From: Pseudoxanthobacter soli DSM 19599
GTDB taxonomy: Bacteria > Pseudomonadota > Alphaproteobacteria > Rhizobiales > Segnochrobactraceae
NCBI GenBank assembly: GCA_945898215.1
Contig: CAMDHY010000028.1
Span: forward strand, 1-41,155
Direction: 5' to 3'
Length of the DNA stretch: 41,155 nt
Shown piece by piece: positions 27,646 to 38,039 of the stretch (the stretch's first letter is position 1; each line of letters begins with the position of its first letter). The position numbers and the translations under genes are program-made. Below the pieces are notes generated by a model. It had not been told where the DNA came from. It searched no databases and saw only the letters and a program-made list of their open reading frames with translations.

Positions 27646-28281
27646 TCAGCCCGGCGGGCGTGCCGCTGCCGCTGCCTGTTTCGCCGCGTTGATCGCGGCC
27701 CCCAGCGGGCCGGCCAGCGCGGCATCGCCGATCGGGCCGATGTGCTTGTGCAGGATGGTGCCGTCCGGCCCGAGGACGAAGGTCTCCGGCACGCCGTAGA
27801 CGCCCCACTCGATCGACGCGCGCCCGTTCGGGTCGACCCCGACCGCCGCATAGGGGTTGCCCAGCGCGCCGAGGAAGCGGCGGGCGTTCTCCGGCTGGTC
27901 CTTGTTGTTGATGCCGACGATCGAAAGCTCCGGATCCTCGGCAAGCCGCATCAACAGCGGGTGCTCGATCCGGCAGGGCCCGCACCACGAGGCGAACACG
28001 TTGACCAGCGTCGCCCGGCCGCGCAGGTCCGCCGGCGTCAGCCCGGGCACCGCCGCGCCGGCGCGCGTCAGGCCCTCGAGCGGCGGCAGCGCCGTCTCCG
28101 GCGCCGGCCGGCCGACCAGCACGGAGGGGATCGCCGAGGGGTCGCCGCCGACGTTCAGGCGGAACAGGAACAGCGCGGCGAGCGCCAGGAAGATCGCCAC
28201 CGGCGCGCCGAGCAAAAGCCGCATCCGCCGCCGGCGCGCCGCCTCGGCGGGGTCGACCACCACGGGATCGACCGCCGTCAT
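27646..28281 (-). CDS. ccmG: Thiol:disulfide interchange protein CcmG/DsbE
   Basis: A 211-residue membrane-anchored periplasmic thioredoxin that reduces apocytochrome c (or CcmH) before heme attachment. One anchor lies at about 21-41; the thioredoxin domain has Cys100 and Cys103 in ASWCGPCRIEHP, the CcmG-type IVGINNKDQPENARRF, and the cis-Pro in VYGVPETFVLGPDG. Its ATG overlaps the ccmD stop by four bases. The C-terminal Ala-rich tail is an extra. Confidence 0.95.
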   Translation of the reverse strand: MTAVDPVVVDPAEAARRRRMRLLLGAPVAIFLALAALFLFRLNVGGDPSAIPSVLVGRPAPETALPPLEGLTRAGAAVPGLTPADLRGRATLVNVFASWCGPCRIEHPLLMRLAEDPELSIVGINNKDQPENARRFLGALGNPYAAVGVDPNGRASIEWGVYGVPETFVLGPDGTILHKHIGPIGDAALAGPLGAAINAAKQAAAAARPPG

Positions 28282-28451
28282 GGCCGCTGCGCCGCCGAGC
28301 GCCGCCGCACGCCGCGCGCTTCGAGCTCGGCGATGCGCTGCTTCAGCCGCCGCCCGTCGAGGAGGATCGAGGCGGTGATGCCGACGAGGACGACGGCGGT
28401 GATGGCGTAGGCTGCGAAGACGAAGCCGGTATGGCCGGAAAGCCAGCTCAT
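28278..28451 (-). CDS. ccmD: Heme exporter protein CcmD
   Basis: A 57-residue protein with one membrane helix (HTGFVFAAYAITAVVLVGITASILLDGR) followed by a basic coiled tail (RLKQRIAELEARGVRRR), the standard CcmD layout. CcmD helps release heme-loaded CcmE from the CcmABC complex. It overlaps ccmC and ccmG by four bases each (ATGA), as expected for a tightly coupled operon. Confidence 0.93.
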   Translation of the reverse strand: MSWLSGHTGFVFAAYAITAVVLVGITASILLDGRRLKQRIAELEARGVRRRSAAQRP

Positions 28452-29209
28452 TGTGCCGCCTCCACCCGCCGCGTCTCGCCGCTCGCGGCGGCCGCCGCCT
28501 GCATGCCGAGCACCGCGAGGCGCCGGCGCAGGAGCTCGTTGCGCATCGCCATCACCTGCAGTGTCGTGAACAGCAGCGTGAACGCCACCGCCATGACGAG
28601 CAGCGGCACCAGCATCGTCGGATGGATGGTCGGCCCATCCATGCGGAAGACGCTCGCCGGCTGGTGCAGCGTATTCCACCAGTCCACCGAGAACTTGATG
28701 ATCGGGATGTTGATGGTGCCCACCAGCACCAGGATGGCGGCGACGCGGGCGGCGCGGATCTGGTCGTCGAAGGCGTGCCAGAGCGCGATCAGCCCGAGAT
28801 ACATGACGAACAGCACGAGCATCGAGGTGAGGCGGGCGTCCCACTCCCACCACGTCCCCCACATCGGCTTGCCCCAGATCGAGCCGGTGACGAGGGCGAG
28901 GAAGGTGAAGGCGGCGCCGAGCGGGGCGGCGGCGCGGGCCGCCACGTCGGCGAGCGGGTGGCGCCAGACCAGCGTGCCGAGCGCCGACACCGCCATCGAC
29001 ACGTAGGCGAACAGCCCGAGCCAGGCAGAGGGCACGTGCACGAACATGATGCGCACCGTCTCGCCCTGCTGGTAGTCGGCGGGGGCGAAGAAGAACGACA
29101 GCCACAGCCCGACCGCGAGGCAGGCGAGCGTCACCGCCCACAGGAACGGCAGCGCCCGCGCCGAAAGCGACGCGAAGCGGGTCGGATTGGCGAGGTCGGT
29201 CACACCCAT
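28448..29209 (-). CDS. ccmC: Heme exporter/handling protein CcmC
   Basis: A 253-residue protein with six membrane helices. The tryptophan-rich heme motif WGTWWEWD (117-124) is intact, as are the flanking periplasmic histidines in MFVHVPSAW (His58) and in the later LHQPASVF loop. CcmC loads heme onto CcmE. It starts the ccmC-ccmD-ccmG block; ccmB lies 549 bases upstream, separated by a gene on the other strand. Confidence 0.96.
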   Translation of the reverse strand: MGVTDLANPTRFASLSARALPFLWAVTLACLAVGLWLSFFFAPADYQQGETVRIMFVHVPSAWLGLFAYVSMAVSALGTLVWRHPLADVAARAAAPLGAAFTFLALVTGSIWGKPMWGTWWEWDARLTSMLVLFVMYLGLIALWHAFDDQIRAARVAAILVLVGTINIPIIKFSVDWWNTLHQPASVFRMDGPTIHPTMLVPLLVMAVAFTLLFTTLQVMAMRNELLRRRLAVLGMQAAAAASGETRRVEAAQ

Positions 29210-29482
29210 GATCTGCTTCTAGTGCCGAGAGAGATCGACTTCAATGTGGCGTCGCCTCGCGCCGAAACCACGGGCGAGGGCCCTCCGCCATCGACCGGCC
29301 GGAAGGGGCGAGCCCCGGCCACGTCGCTCGCCTCGCCCGCGGGATCGTGAAACCGCCGGCGCTGGCCGGGCTGCCGTTCGTCCTCTACCAATTCGCGAGG
29401 AGACAAGCGGGGCGACGCGGCCCGCGCAGGTGGATGTCGTCGTGGTCCGGTCGATCGCCGTCCGGCGCGGAGGAGAGCTCCC

Positions 29483-29716
29483 ATGACGAAATGGATCCTG
29501 CTGACCCTCGGCATGTTCCTGTTCTTCAACGGCATGATGTCGCGGACATACAGCTACAGCGATCCCGACCGCTATTGCTGGCAGATGGACTACATCAATC
29601 TCTACAGCTGCTTCGCGAGCCCTCTCGGTGCGCAGCTCGTGGTCTGGGGCGCGACGCTGCTCGGCGCTGCCCTGATCGTCGGCTGCTTCCTGTACGGACG
29701 GCGCAAGCGCGTCTAG
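29483..29716 (+). CDS. Small membrane protein inserted between ccmB and ccmC
   Basis: A 77-residue protein, not recognised. It has a hydrophobic N-terminus (WILLTLGMFLFFNGMM, signal or first helix), a short polar loop with two cysteines (SYSDPDRYCWQMDYINLYSCF) and a C-terminal helix (GAQLVVWGATLLGAALIVGCFLY) ending in RRKRV, so the C-terminus is probably cytoplasmic. AGGAG (29471-29475) seven bases before ATG 29483 and ordinary codon use support a real gene. It is on the strand opposite to the ccm genes. The 273 bases between it and ccmC hold no other gene and presumably its promoter and that of ccmC, neither of which could be pinned down. Confidence 0.7.
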   Translation: MTKWILLTLGMFLFFNGMMSRTYSYSDPDRYCWQMDYINLYSCFASPLGAQLVVWGATLLGAALIVGCFLYGRRKRV

Positions 29717-29757
29717 GGCCCGGTCGGCCGTGGCGAGCGGGCTCCGGCCTCGCCTCG

Positions 29758-30429
29758 TCAGCTCTCGCCGGCCCTGAGCGCTGCGGCCGCGGCGATCGGC
29801 GCGATCACGAGCGAGAAAAGGGTGAGCGCGCAGAGGATCAGGAACGGCGGCAGGAAGGGCGCCGGGTCGGTGACGGCGGCATCCGCCGCGGCGACGCCGA
29901 AGATCAGCACCGGCACCGCGAGCGGCACTACCAGCACCGGCACGAGCAGGCCGCCGCGCCGCAGCCCCGCCGTCAAGGCAGCGCCGATCGCCCCCATCAG
30001 CGTCAGCGCCGGCGTGCCGGCAGCGAGCGTCAGCGTCACGGCCCCGATCGCCGTCGGCGAGAGATCGAGGAACAGCGCCAGGAAGGGGGCCGCGACGACG
30101 AGCGGCAGCCCGCTCGCCGTCCAGTGCGCCGCCGCCTTGGCGAGCACGACGAGCGACAGCGGTGCCTCGCCGGTGAGCAGGAGGTCGAGCGAGCCGTCGT
30201 CGCGGTCCGCCTGGAACAGCCGCTCGAGCCCGAGCAGCGTCGCCAGCAACGCGCCGATCCAGAGAATCCCGGGCCCGATGCGGGCGAGGAGCTTCAGGTC
30301 CGGCCCGACCCCGAGCGGCACGATGGTGACGACGACGAGGAAGAACAGCACGCTGACCGCTGCGCCGCCGCCGACGCGCAGCGACAGCGTCAGGTCGCGC
30401 CGATAGAGCGCCCACAGGGCCGCGATCAT
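29758..30429 (-). CDS. ccmB: Heme ABC transporter permease CcmB
   Basis: A 223-residue protein with six membrane helices. The CcmB pattern is clear: LYRRDLTLSLRVGG at the N-terminus, GPGILWIGALLATLLGLERLFQADRDDGSLDLLL, and LTLMGAIGAALTAGLRRGGLLVPVLVVPLAVPVLIFG. With CcmA it forms the ATP-driven part of CcmABCD, which frees heme-CcmE. ATG 30429 is preferred as the conserved start; GTG 30453 is possible. It is 40 bases downstream of ccmA. Confidence 0.94.
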   Translation of the reverse strand: MIAALWALYRRDLTLSLRVGGGAAVSVLFFLVVVTIVPLGVGPDLKLLARIGPGILWIGALLATLLGLERLFQADRDDGSLDLLLTGEAPLSLVVLAKAAAHWTASGLPLVVAAPFLALFLDLSPTAIGAVTLTLAAGTPALTLMGAIGAALTAGLRRGGLLVPVLVVPLAVPVLIFGVAAADAAVTDPAPFLPPFLILCALTLFSLVIAPIAAAAALRAGES

Positions 30430-30469
30430 GGCAGACGCCGCACGCGGGAGCACCTCTCGCTGGCGCCGC

Positions 30470-31099
30470 TCACGCGGGCACCCTCGCGCCGAGGACCAGG
30501 CGCCGCGGCGCCGGGATCGGCAGCTCGGCGTGCGTCGCCGCCACGACGATGCCGCCGCCGGAAACGTGATCGCGGATCATCTCGCCGAGCCGCCGTTCCG
30601 CCGCCGCGTCGAGCGCCGCCGTCGGCTCGTCGAGCAGCCACAGGGGCCGTGGCGCGGCGATCAGGCGGGCGAGCGCGAGGCGCCGCCGCTGGCCGGCGGA
30701 GAGGTAGGCCGAGGGCAGGTCGGCGAGCGCAAGCAGCCCGACCGCGTCCAGCGCCTCGTCGACGCGATCTTGCCGGCCGCCGAGATAGACGGCCCAGAAA
30801 CCAAGCGCCTCGGCGACCGACAGCGACGGCTTCACCGCGTCGAGGTGGCCGAGGTAGTGCACCTGGGCTGCAAGTGGCAGTTCATCGTCGCCGCCTTCGA
30901 GCCGCACCGTTCCCTCGCTGGGCGAGAGCAGCCCTGCGACGACGCGCAGCAGGCTCGACTTGCCGGCGCCGTTCGGTCCGGTGATGACCAGCGCCTCACC
31001 GGCGTCCACGGTGAAGGCGACGCCCTCGAACAGCCGCCGGCCGCCGCGATCGAGGGCGAGCCCGGCCGCCGCGAGACGGGTGGGGACTGGGGCCGTCAC
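30470..31099 (-). CDS. ccmA: Heme exporter ATP-binding protein CcmA
   Basis: A 209-residue ABC ATPase. Walker A is GPNGAGKSSLLRVVAGLL, the signature is YLSAGQRRRLALARL (the SAGQ form typical of CcmA), and Walker B is PLWLLDEPTAALD. Its small size and the HYLGHLDAVKPSLSV Q-loop region are also characteristic. GTG 31099 is chosen because homology begins there. It is the first gene of the ccm cluster and diverges from acnA; its leader has a long hairpin. Confidence 0.95.
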   Translation of the reverse strand: MTAPVPTRLAAAGLALDRGGRRLFEGVAFTVDAGEALVITGPNGAGKSSLLRVVAGLLSPSEGTVRLEGGDDELPLAAQVHYLGHLDAVKPSLSVAEALGFWAVYLGGRQDRVDEALDAVGLLALADLPSAYLSAGQRRRLALARLIAAPRPLWLLDEPTAALDAAAERRLGEMIRDHVSGGGIVVAATHAELPIPAPRRLVLGARVPA

Positions 31100-31113
31100 G
31101 GCGCGGTTTTCCG

Positions 31114-31138
31114 GGCCGATCGAGGCTCTCGATCGGCC
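31114..31138. promoter_or_regulatory. 11-bp-arm hairpin in the ccmA leader
   Basis: GGCCGATCGAG (31114-31124) and CTCGATCGGCC (31128-31138) are perfectly complementary around a 3-base loop, ending 15 bases from the ccmA GTG. The right arm also takes part in a second palindrome CGATCGGCCGATCG (31130-31143), so two alternative structures or two operator half-sites exist. The remaining bases to acnA (up to 31383) hold a TATAGG box (31196-31201), a small stem CCGGAG/CTCCGG (31268-31282), and no gene. Confidence 0.5.
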
Positions 31139-31383
31139 GATCGGCGGGCTCGCTCGCACATTGGAGGTGATCTGGTTTCGCTCAGGGAAATTCGGTATAG
31201 GGCTTGCAACTCGCGCCGGCGGACGGTGCGGTCCAGTATGACTTCGGATGTTCCGACCGGCGCCGTGCCGGAGGGGCTCCGGTCCGACCTCCGGCAGTGG
31301 CCTCCTCCGCTGCCACGACGGCCGCCCCGGGACCATCCCGGTTCCGCCCCGCCGCGCCGCCATTCGAACAGGGGAACGCATCG

Positions 31384-34098
<2,715 letters not shown>

Positions 34099-34103
34099 GT
34101 GTT

Positions 34104-34125
34104 CCGGCGCGCCCCGGCGCGCCGG
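34104..34125. terminator. GC hairpin just after acnA
   Basis: CCGGCGCG (34104-34111) pairs with CGCGCCGG (34118-34125) around a 6-base loop; the site is also a 10-bp tandem repeat (CCGGCGCGCC twice). It starts five bases after the acnA stop. There is no T-run, so it may stop exonucleases or need Rho to terminate. Confidence 0.35.
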
Positions 34126-34171
34126 CCCTCATCCGGCCTTCGGCCACCTTCTCCCGCAAGCGGCAGAAGGG
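34126..34171. repeat. Mosaic palindromic repeat, copy 1
   Basis: A 46-base element made of CCCTCATCC, a small hairpin GGCC-TTC-GGCC and a second hairpin CCTTCTCCCGC/GCGGCAGAAGG with one mismatch. Its first 32 bases match the reverse complement of copy 2 (34371-34419) at 30 positions, and the two differences are paired with each other in the small stem. It resembles the intergenic mosaic elements described in rhizobia. Confidence 0.75.
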
Positions 34172-34204
34172 ACGTGCGGGTCGGACGCTCCACCTCCCTC
34201 TCCG

Positions 34205-34293
34205 TCATCGCCCGGCTCGACCGGGCGATCCATTCTTGCGGAGACGTCCGCCGTCTCCGGGTGGATGGATGGCCCGGTCAAGCCGGGCCATGA
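34205..34293. repeat. 89-base three-hairpin palindromic element
   Basis: Outer 29-base arms (34205-34233 and 34265-34293) are inverted copies with 26 of 29 matches. Each arm folds on itself (GCCCGG..CCGGGC; GGCCCGG..CCGGGCC), and the centre is a further perfect hairpin GGAGACG-tccgc-CGTCTCC (34240-34258). A cloverleaf or a long cruciform could form. It lies between two inverted copies of another repeat. Similar TCATGCCCGG.. elements are frequent between genes in Rhizobiales. Confidence 0.75.
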
Positions 34294-34370
34294 CGACGGA
34301 GGGGGCAGGGGCCGCGGTCAGGCGGTCGGTCGCTCACTGCGCCGCGAGTTCCGAGTGGGATCCACCGGCT

Positions 34371-34419
34371 CCCCCTTCTCCCGCATCGCGGGAGAAGGTG
34401 CCCGAAGGGCGGATGAGGG
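34371..34419. repeat. Mosaic palindromic repeat, copy 2 (inverted)
   Basis: A perfect 11-bp stem CCTTCTCCCGC (34374-34384)/GCGGGAGAAGG (34388-34398) with loop ATC, followed by the small GCCC-GAA-GGGC hairpin and GGATGAGGG. It is the reverse complement of copy 1 at 34126. The bases between the repeats and up to 34478 hold no gene. Confidence 0.75.
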
Positions 34420-34478
34420 CCGCGCGGAACGCGCGAAGGGCCCGCGGCCGCAGCCGTGCGGAGCCCGCGCCAGCGCCG

Positions 34479-34892
34479 TTACCCCGTCGCCCGCACCACC
34501 GCGAGCGTGATCGCGGTGCCCGCCGCCGCCGAGACGGCGGAGAGGCCGGTGCCCCAGGCGATGTCGACCAGCGACACCACGCCCGGCCAGTTCTTCAGCG
34601 TCGCCCAGTTGGTCAGGTCGTAGGTCATGTAGGTGAACAGGCCGAACAGGGCGCCGCGGACGAGCGCCTGGGTCCAGCGCCCCTCGGCCACGGCCGGCAT
34701 CACCGCGAAATAGAGCAGCCCGGCGATGAACAGCACGTAGAAGGCGACGGCCGGCCCCCAGACGACGCCGTCGGCGATCAGGCCCTCGAGCCGCGGCCGG
34801 TAGAACTGCGCGCCGACCGTCGACAGCCAGACGGCGTCGACGACGGCGAACACCAGCGCCGTTGCCACGTATGCGATCACGACGCTCTGCAT
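34479..34892 (-). CDS. DUF2177 family membrane protein
   Basis: A 137-residue protein with four membrane helices. The family pattern is present: VVDAVWLSTVGAQFYRPRLEGLIAD after the first helix, GLFTYMTYDLTNWATLKNWP in the third, and SLVDIAWGTGLSAVSA at the fourth. Its function is unknown. ATG 34892 is preferred because the first helix starts there; GTG 34919 would add nine polar residues. It lies 53 bases downstream of tadA on the same strand. Confidence 0.88.
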   Translation of the reverse strand: MQSVVIAYVATALVFAVVDAVWLSTVGAQFYRPRLEGLIADGVVWGPAVAFYVLFIAGLLYFAVMPAVAEGRWTQALVRGALFGLFTYMTYDLTNWATLKNWPGVVSLVDIAWGTGLSAVSAAAGTAITLAVVRATG

Positions 34893-34945
34893 CGACCGGT
34901 CCACCTGTTGTTTCAGCACCTCTACGCCGTCCGGGGCGGGCCGGT

Positions 34946-35446
34946 TCAGCGCCGGTCACGGAAAAAGCCCCGGAGCAGCTCGGCCGCCTCACGCTCGCCG
35001 ATGCCGGAATAGACGTCCGGCGCGTGGTGGCAGGTGGGCGAGGCGTAGAGGCGCACGCCGTGCTCGACGGCGCCGCCCTTCGGGTCACCGGCGCCGAAAT
35101 AGAGGCGGCGGAGGCGGGCGAACGAGATCGCCGCCGAGCACATCGGGCAGGGCTCCAGCGTCACGTAGAGGTCGCAGCCGATCAGCCGCTCCGAGCCGAG
35201 CCTTTCGGTGGCGGCGCGGATTGCCAGCATTTCCGCGTGGGCGGTCGGGTCGCGGAGCTCGAGCGTGCGATTGCCGGCACTCGCGAGCACGCTGCCGTCT
35301 GGCGCCAGAATGACCGCGCCGACCGGCACCTCGCCGCGCGCCGCCGCCGCCCGCGCTTCACCTAGCGCGAGCGTCATCGGCGATGACGGCGCGGCCGCGC
35401 CGGGTGTTGGCGACGGTATCTCCTCGGTCCGGTCAACATCTCCCAT
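34946..35446 (-). CDS. tadA: tRNA-adenosine deaminase TadA
   Basis: A 166-residue zinc enzyme that makes inosine at the wobble base of tRNA-Arg(ACG). Zinc ligands are His70, Cys100 and Cys103, with catalytic Glu72 (TAHAEMLAIRAA and TLEPCPMCSAAI). The C-terminal stretch PKGGAVEHGVRLY...TCHHAPDVYSGI is specific to TadA among cytidine-deaminase-like proteins. ATG 35446 is chosen because GGAG lies eight bases upstream; ATG 35377 would drop 23 N-terminal residues. It diverges from the pseudouridine synthase gene (67 bases between starts), a frequent pairing in this order. Confidence 0.96.
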   Translation of the reverse strand: MGDVDRTEEIPSPTPGAAAPSSPMTLALGEARAAAARGEVPVGAVILAPDGSVLASAGNRTLELRDPTAHAEMLAIRAATERLGSERLIGCDLYVTLEPCPMCSAAISFARLRRLYFGAGDPKGGAVEHGVRLYASPTCHHAPDVYSGIGEREAAELLRGFFRDRR

Positions 35447-35513
35447 CACGAGGCTCCGTTCGGCCGCGCTTTCCCGTATCCGCGCCGCGGCCGCTCTGCT
35501 ATCACGCGCCATC

Positions 35514-38015
35514 ATGTCAACATCCGAAGAAACCGGCGACCGTCGCGAACGGATCGCCAAAGTCATCGCCCGGGCCGGGCTGTGCTCCCGCCGTGAGGCC
35601 GAGGAGTGGATCGTCGCCGGGCGCGTCGCCATCAACGGCACGCTGCTCGAGACGCCCGCCCACACCGTCGGCGAGGGTGACCACGTCACCGTCGATGGTG
35701 TGCCGCTGCCCGATCGCGAGCCGACCCGGCTGTGGCTCTACCACAAGCCGCGCGGGCTGGTGACCACCAACAGCGACCCCGAGGGCCGGCCGACGGTGTT
35801 CGAGCACCTGCCGCAGGACCTGCCGCGGGTGATGACCATCGGCCGCCTCGACATCAACACCGAGGGGCTGCTGCTTCTCACCAACGACGGCGGCCTCGCG
35901 CGCGTGCTCGAGCTGCCGGCGACCGGCTGGCTGCGCCGCTACCGCGTGCGCGCCCACGGCGACGTCACCCAGGCCGATCTCGACAAGCTGAAGGAGGGCG
36001 TCGCCGTCGACGGCGTGCTCGATGGCCCGGTCGAGGCGACGCTCGACCGCGTCCAGGGCGCCAACGCCTGGCTGATGATCGGCATCCGCGAGGGCAAGAA
36101 CCGCGAGGTCAAGCAGGTGCTCGGCACCGTCGGCCTCGAGGTGTCGCGCCTCATCCGCATCTCGTTCGGGCCGTTCCAGCTCGCCGATCTCGAGCCGGGC
36201 GAGGTGCGCGAGATCCGCGGCCGCATCCTGCGCGACCAACTCGGCGACCGTCTCGCCGACGAGGCCGGCTGTGTTTTCGCGACCGGCAACGACGCCGAGC
36301 CGCGCACGGCAAAGCCGCGCAAGACGTCCGTGCGCACCGCGGCCGCGTCCGCCGCGGCCGACACGCCGCGCCCGTCGCGGGCACGTACGGTCGCCGACGA
36401 CGGTGCCGCGCCCCGGCCCGGCGCCCGTGAACGGGCCGCCCGCGTCGCTCCCGCGGGCCGTCGTGCCGGCGACCGGCCGCTGTCGGGTGGCGGCGACGGT
36501 CCGCGCATGGCCTCGCGCGGCTCGCGCTCCCACGACGAAGGCCGCTCGCGCGGCACCCGCTCCCACGACGGCGAGGGTGGGCGTCCCCCCCGCGCCGCCC
36601 GGCCGGCCAACCCCAACCCGCGCGTGCTCGCCCCGACCGACTGGACCGGCGAGTATGCCAGTGAGGGTCCGGCGCCGGTGAAGGAGGAGCGTCCCGCCAA
36701 GCGCGGTGCGCCGCGCGGCGACGGTCCGCGCAGTGCGGGATCGCGCGGTGATGGACCGCGCAGCGCCGGCCCGCGTGGCGCCGGGGCGCGCAGCCTCGGC
36801 AGCGACGCCCCGCGTGGCCGTTCCGACGGCCCCCGCAGTGCCGCCCCGCGTTCGGCCGGCTCGCGTGGCGACGCGCCGGGTGCCGACGAACGGCCGCCGC
36901 GGGTCGGTCGCCCGTCGCGCGGCACCTCCGTCTGGCGCGCCGACGATGCCGGTGGCCGGCCGATGCGCAAGCGCGAGACCGGCGAGATCGACAGCCCGAC
37001 GCCGCGTGCGGCTGGCGACCGTCCCGTGCGCGCGCCGCGCGCCGAGGGTGACCGTCCGGTGCGCCGCCGTCCGGACGCGGAGGTGACCGGCTGGTCGCCG
37101 CCGCAGGGTCCGGTCACCGCCACCGACAAGCCGAGCCGCCGCATGGCCGCCCGCGCCCGCGACGCCGCCACGCTGGGTGATGACGCACCCGCGCGGCCGC
37201 CCCGCGCGCGCCCGTCGTCCGGCGAGCGCACGCCTTATGCCGGCCGGCCGCGCAGCGACGAGCGGCCCGCCCCGCGCAGCCGCGGCGACTTCCCGGATCG
37301 TCCTCCACGCCGCTCCGCCGACGGCCCCGCCCGGCCGCCGCGCCGCACCACAGTGGAGGGCGCCGAGCGCCCCGCCCGCGCCCCGCGCGCCGGCGGCGAC
37401 CGGCCGTACACGTCCCGCCCGCCGCGTGCCGAAGGCGAGCGCACCTACAAGCCCCGCGCGCCACGGGCCGAAGGTGACCGTCCCGCCCGCGCCCCGCGCG
37501 CCGACGGCGAGCGTCCGTACACGCCGCGCCCGCCTCGCGCCGAAGGCGAGCGCACCTACAAGCCGCGCGCGCCGCGGGCCGATGGTGACCGTCCCGCCCG
37601 GGCGCCCCGCGCCGAGGGGGAGCGGACGTACAAGCCGCGTGCCCCGCGTGCCGAGGGCGAGCGGACGTACACGCCGCGTCCGCCTCGCGCCGAGGGCGAG
37701 CGCACCTACAAGCCGCGTCCGCCGCGGGCCGACGGCGACCGTCCCGCCCGTCCGCCGCGCGCCGGTGGTCCGGCCGGTGCCGGTCGTCCGGCGGGCGGCG
37801 GTCGTCCCGGCGGCAAGCCGTCGCTCGGCGGCGACCGGCCGCGTCCGTCCGGCCCGCCGAAGGGTCGCCCGGCCGGCAGCACGCGCGGCGGTGGCCCGAA
37901 GGGCGGGTCCAATGGTCCCAAGGGTGGACCAAGATCCGGTGGACCGCGCAGCGGCGGGCCAAAGGGTCGGCCGGCCGGTGGCACGCCGCGCGGGCGTCCG
38001 CGCGACGGCCAGTAG
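35514..38015 (+). CDS. rluB: RluB-type 23S rRNA pseudouridine synthase with long basic repeat tail
   Basis: An 833-residue protein. An S4 RNA-binding domain (about 13-65: RIAKVIARAGLCSRREAEEWI) is followed by a RsuA/RluB-type synthase domain to about 250, with catalytic Asp113 in GRLDINTEGLLLLTNDG, then REGKNREVKQVL and GPFQLADLEPGE. This core should modify 23S rRNA near U2605 (E. coli RluB) or a similar site. From about 260 to 833 the chain is Arg/Pro/Gly/Ala-rich and probably disordered, including a 134-residue higher-order repeat and an RGG-like, basic end. The tail is over twice the size of the enzyme. RluB relatives have basic tails, but this one is very long. Confidence 0.9.
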   Translation: MSTSEETGDRRERIAKVIARAGLCSRREAEEWIVAGRVAINGTLLETPAHTVGEGDHVTVDGVPLPDREPTRLWLYHKPRGLVTTNSDPEGRPTVFEHLPQDLPRVMTIGRLDINTEGLLLLTNDGGLARVLELPATGWLRRYRVRAHGDVTQADLDKLKEGVAVDGVLDGPVEATLDRVQGANAWLMIGIREGKNREVKQVLGTVGLEVSRLIRISFGPFQLADLEPGEVREIRGRILRDQLGDRLADEAGCVFATGNDAEPRTAKPRKTSVRTAAASAAADTPRPSRARTVADDGAAPRPGARERAARVAPAGRRAGDRPLSGGGDGPRMASRGSRSHDEGRSRGTRSHDGEGGRPPRAARPANPNPRVLAPTDWTGEYASEGPAPVKEERPAKRGAPRGDGPRSAGSRGDGPRSAGPRGAGARSLGSDAPRGRSDGPRSAAPRSAGSRGDAPGADERPPRVGRPSRGTSVWRADDAGGRPMRKRETGEIDSPTPRAAGDRPVRAPRAEGDRPVRRRPDAEVTGWSPPQGPVTATDKPSRRMAARARDAATLGDDAPARPPRARPSSGERTPYAGRPRSDERPAPRSRGDFPDRPPRRSADGPARPPRRTTVEGAERPARAPRAGGDRPYTSRPPRAEGERTYKPRAPRAEGDRPARAPRADGERPYTPRPPRAEGERTYKPRAPRADGDRPARAPRAEGERTYKPRAPRAEGERTYTPRPPRAEGERTYKPRPPRADGDRPARPPRAGGPAGAGRPAGGGRPGGKPSLGGDRPRPSGPPKGRPAGSTRGGGPKGGSNGPKGGPRSGGPRSGGPKGRPAGGTPRGRPRDGQ
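37368..37769 (+). repeat. Higher-order coding repeat in the rluB tail
   Basis: Units of 11 or 13 codons of the form R(P/T)(A/Y)..R.PRA(E/D/G)G(E/D) are arranged as 11-13-13 (37 codons, 111 bases). The first two 37-codon blocks are nearly identical (RPARAPRA.G., RPYT.RPPRAEGE, RTYKPRAPRA.GD), the third has one extra 13-codon unit, and a partial unit ends the array. All changes keep the frame, which points to growth by slippage or unequal recombination. Confidence 0.85.
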
Positions 38016-38039
38016 CCTCCAGGCGACCGGGGAGCGGCG

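Noticed and set aside
37368-37769. Regular repeats as a CRISPR-like array
   Set aside because: Units are codon-periodic, lack unique spacers and lie inside an open reading frame.
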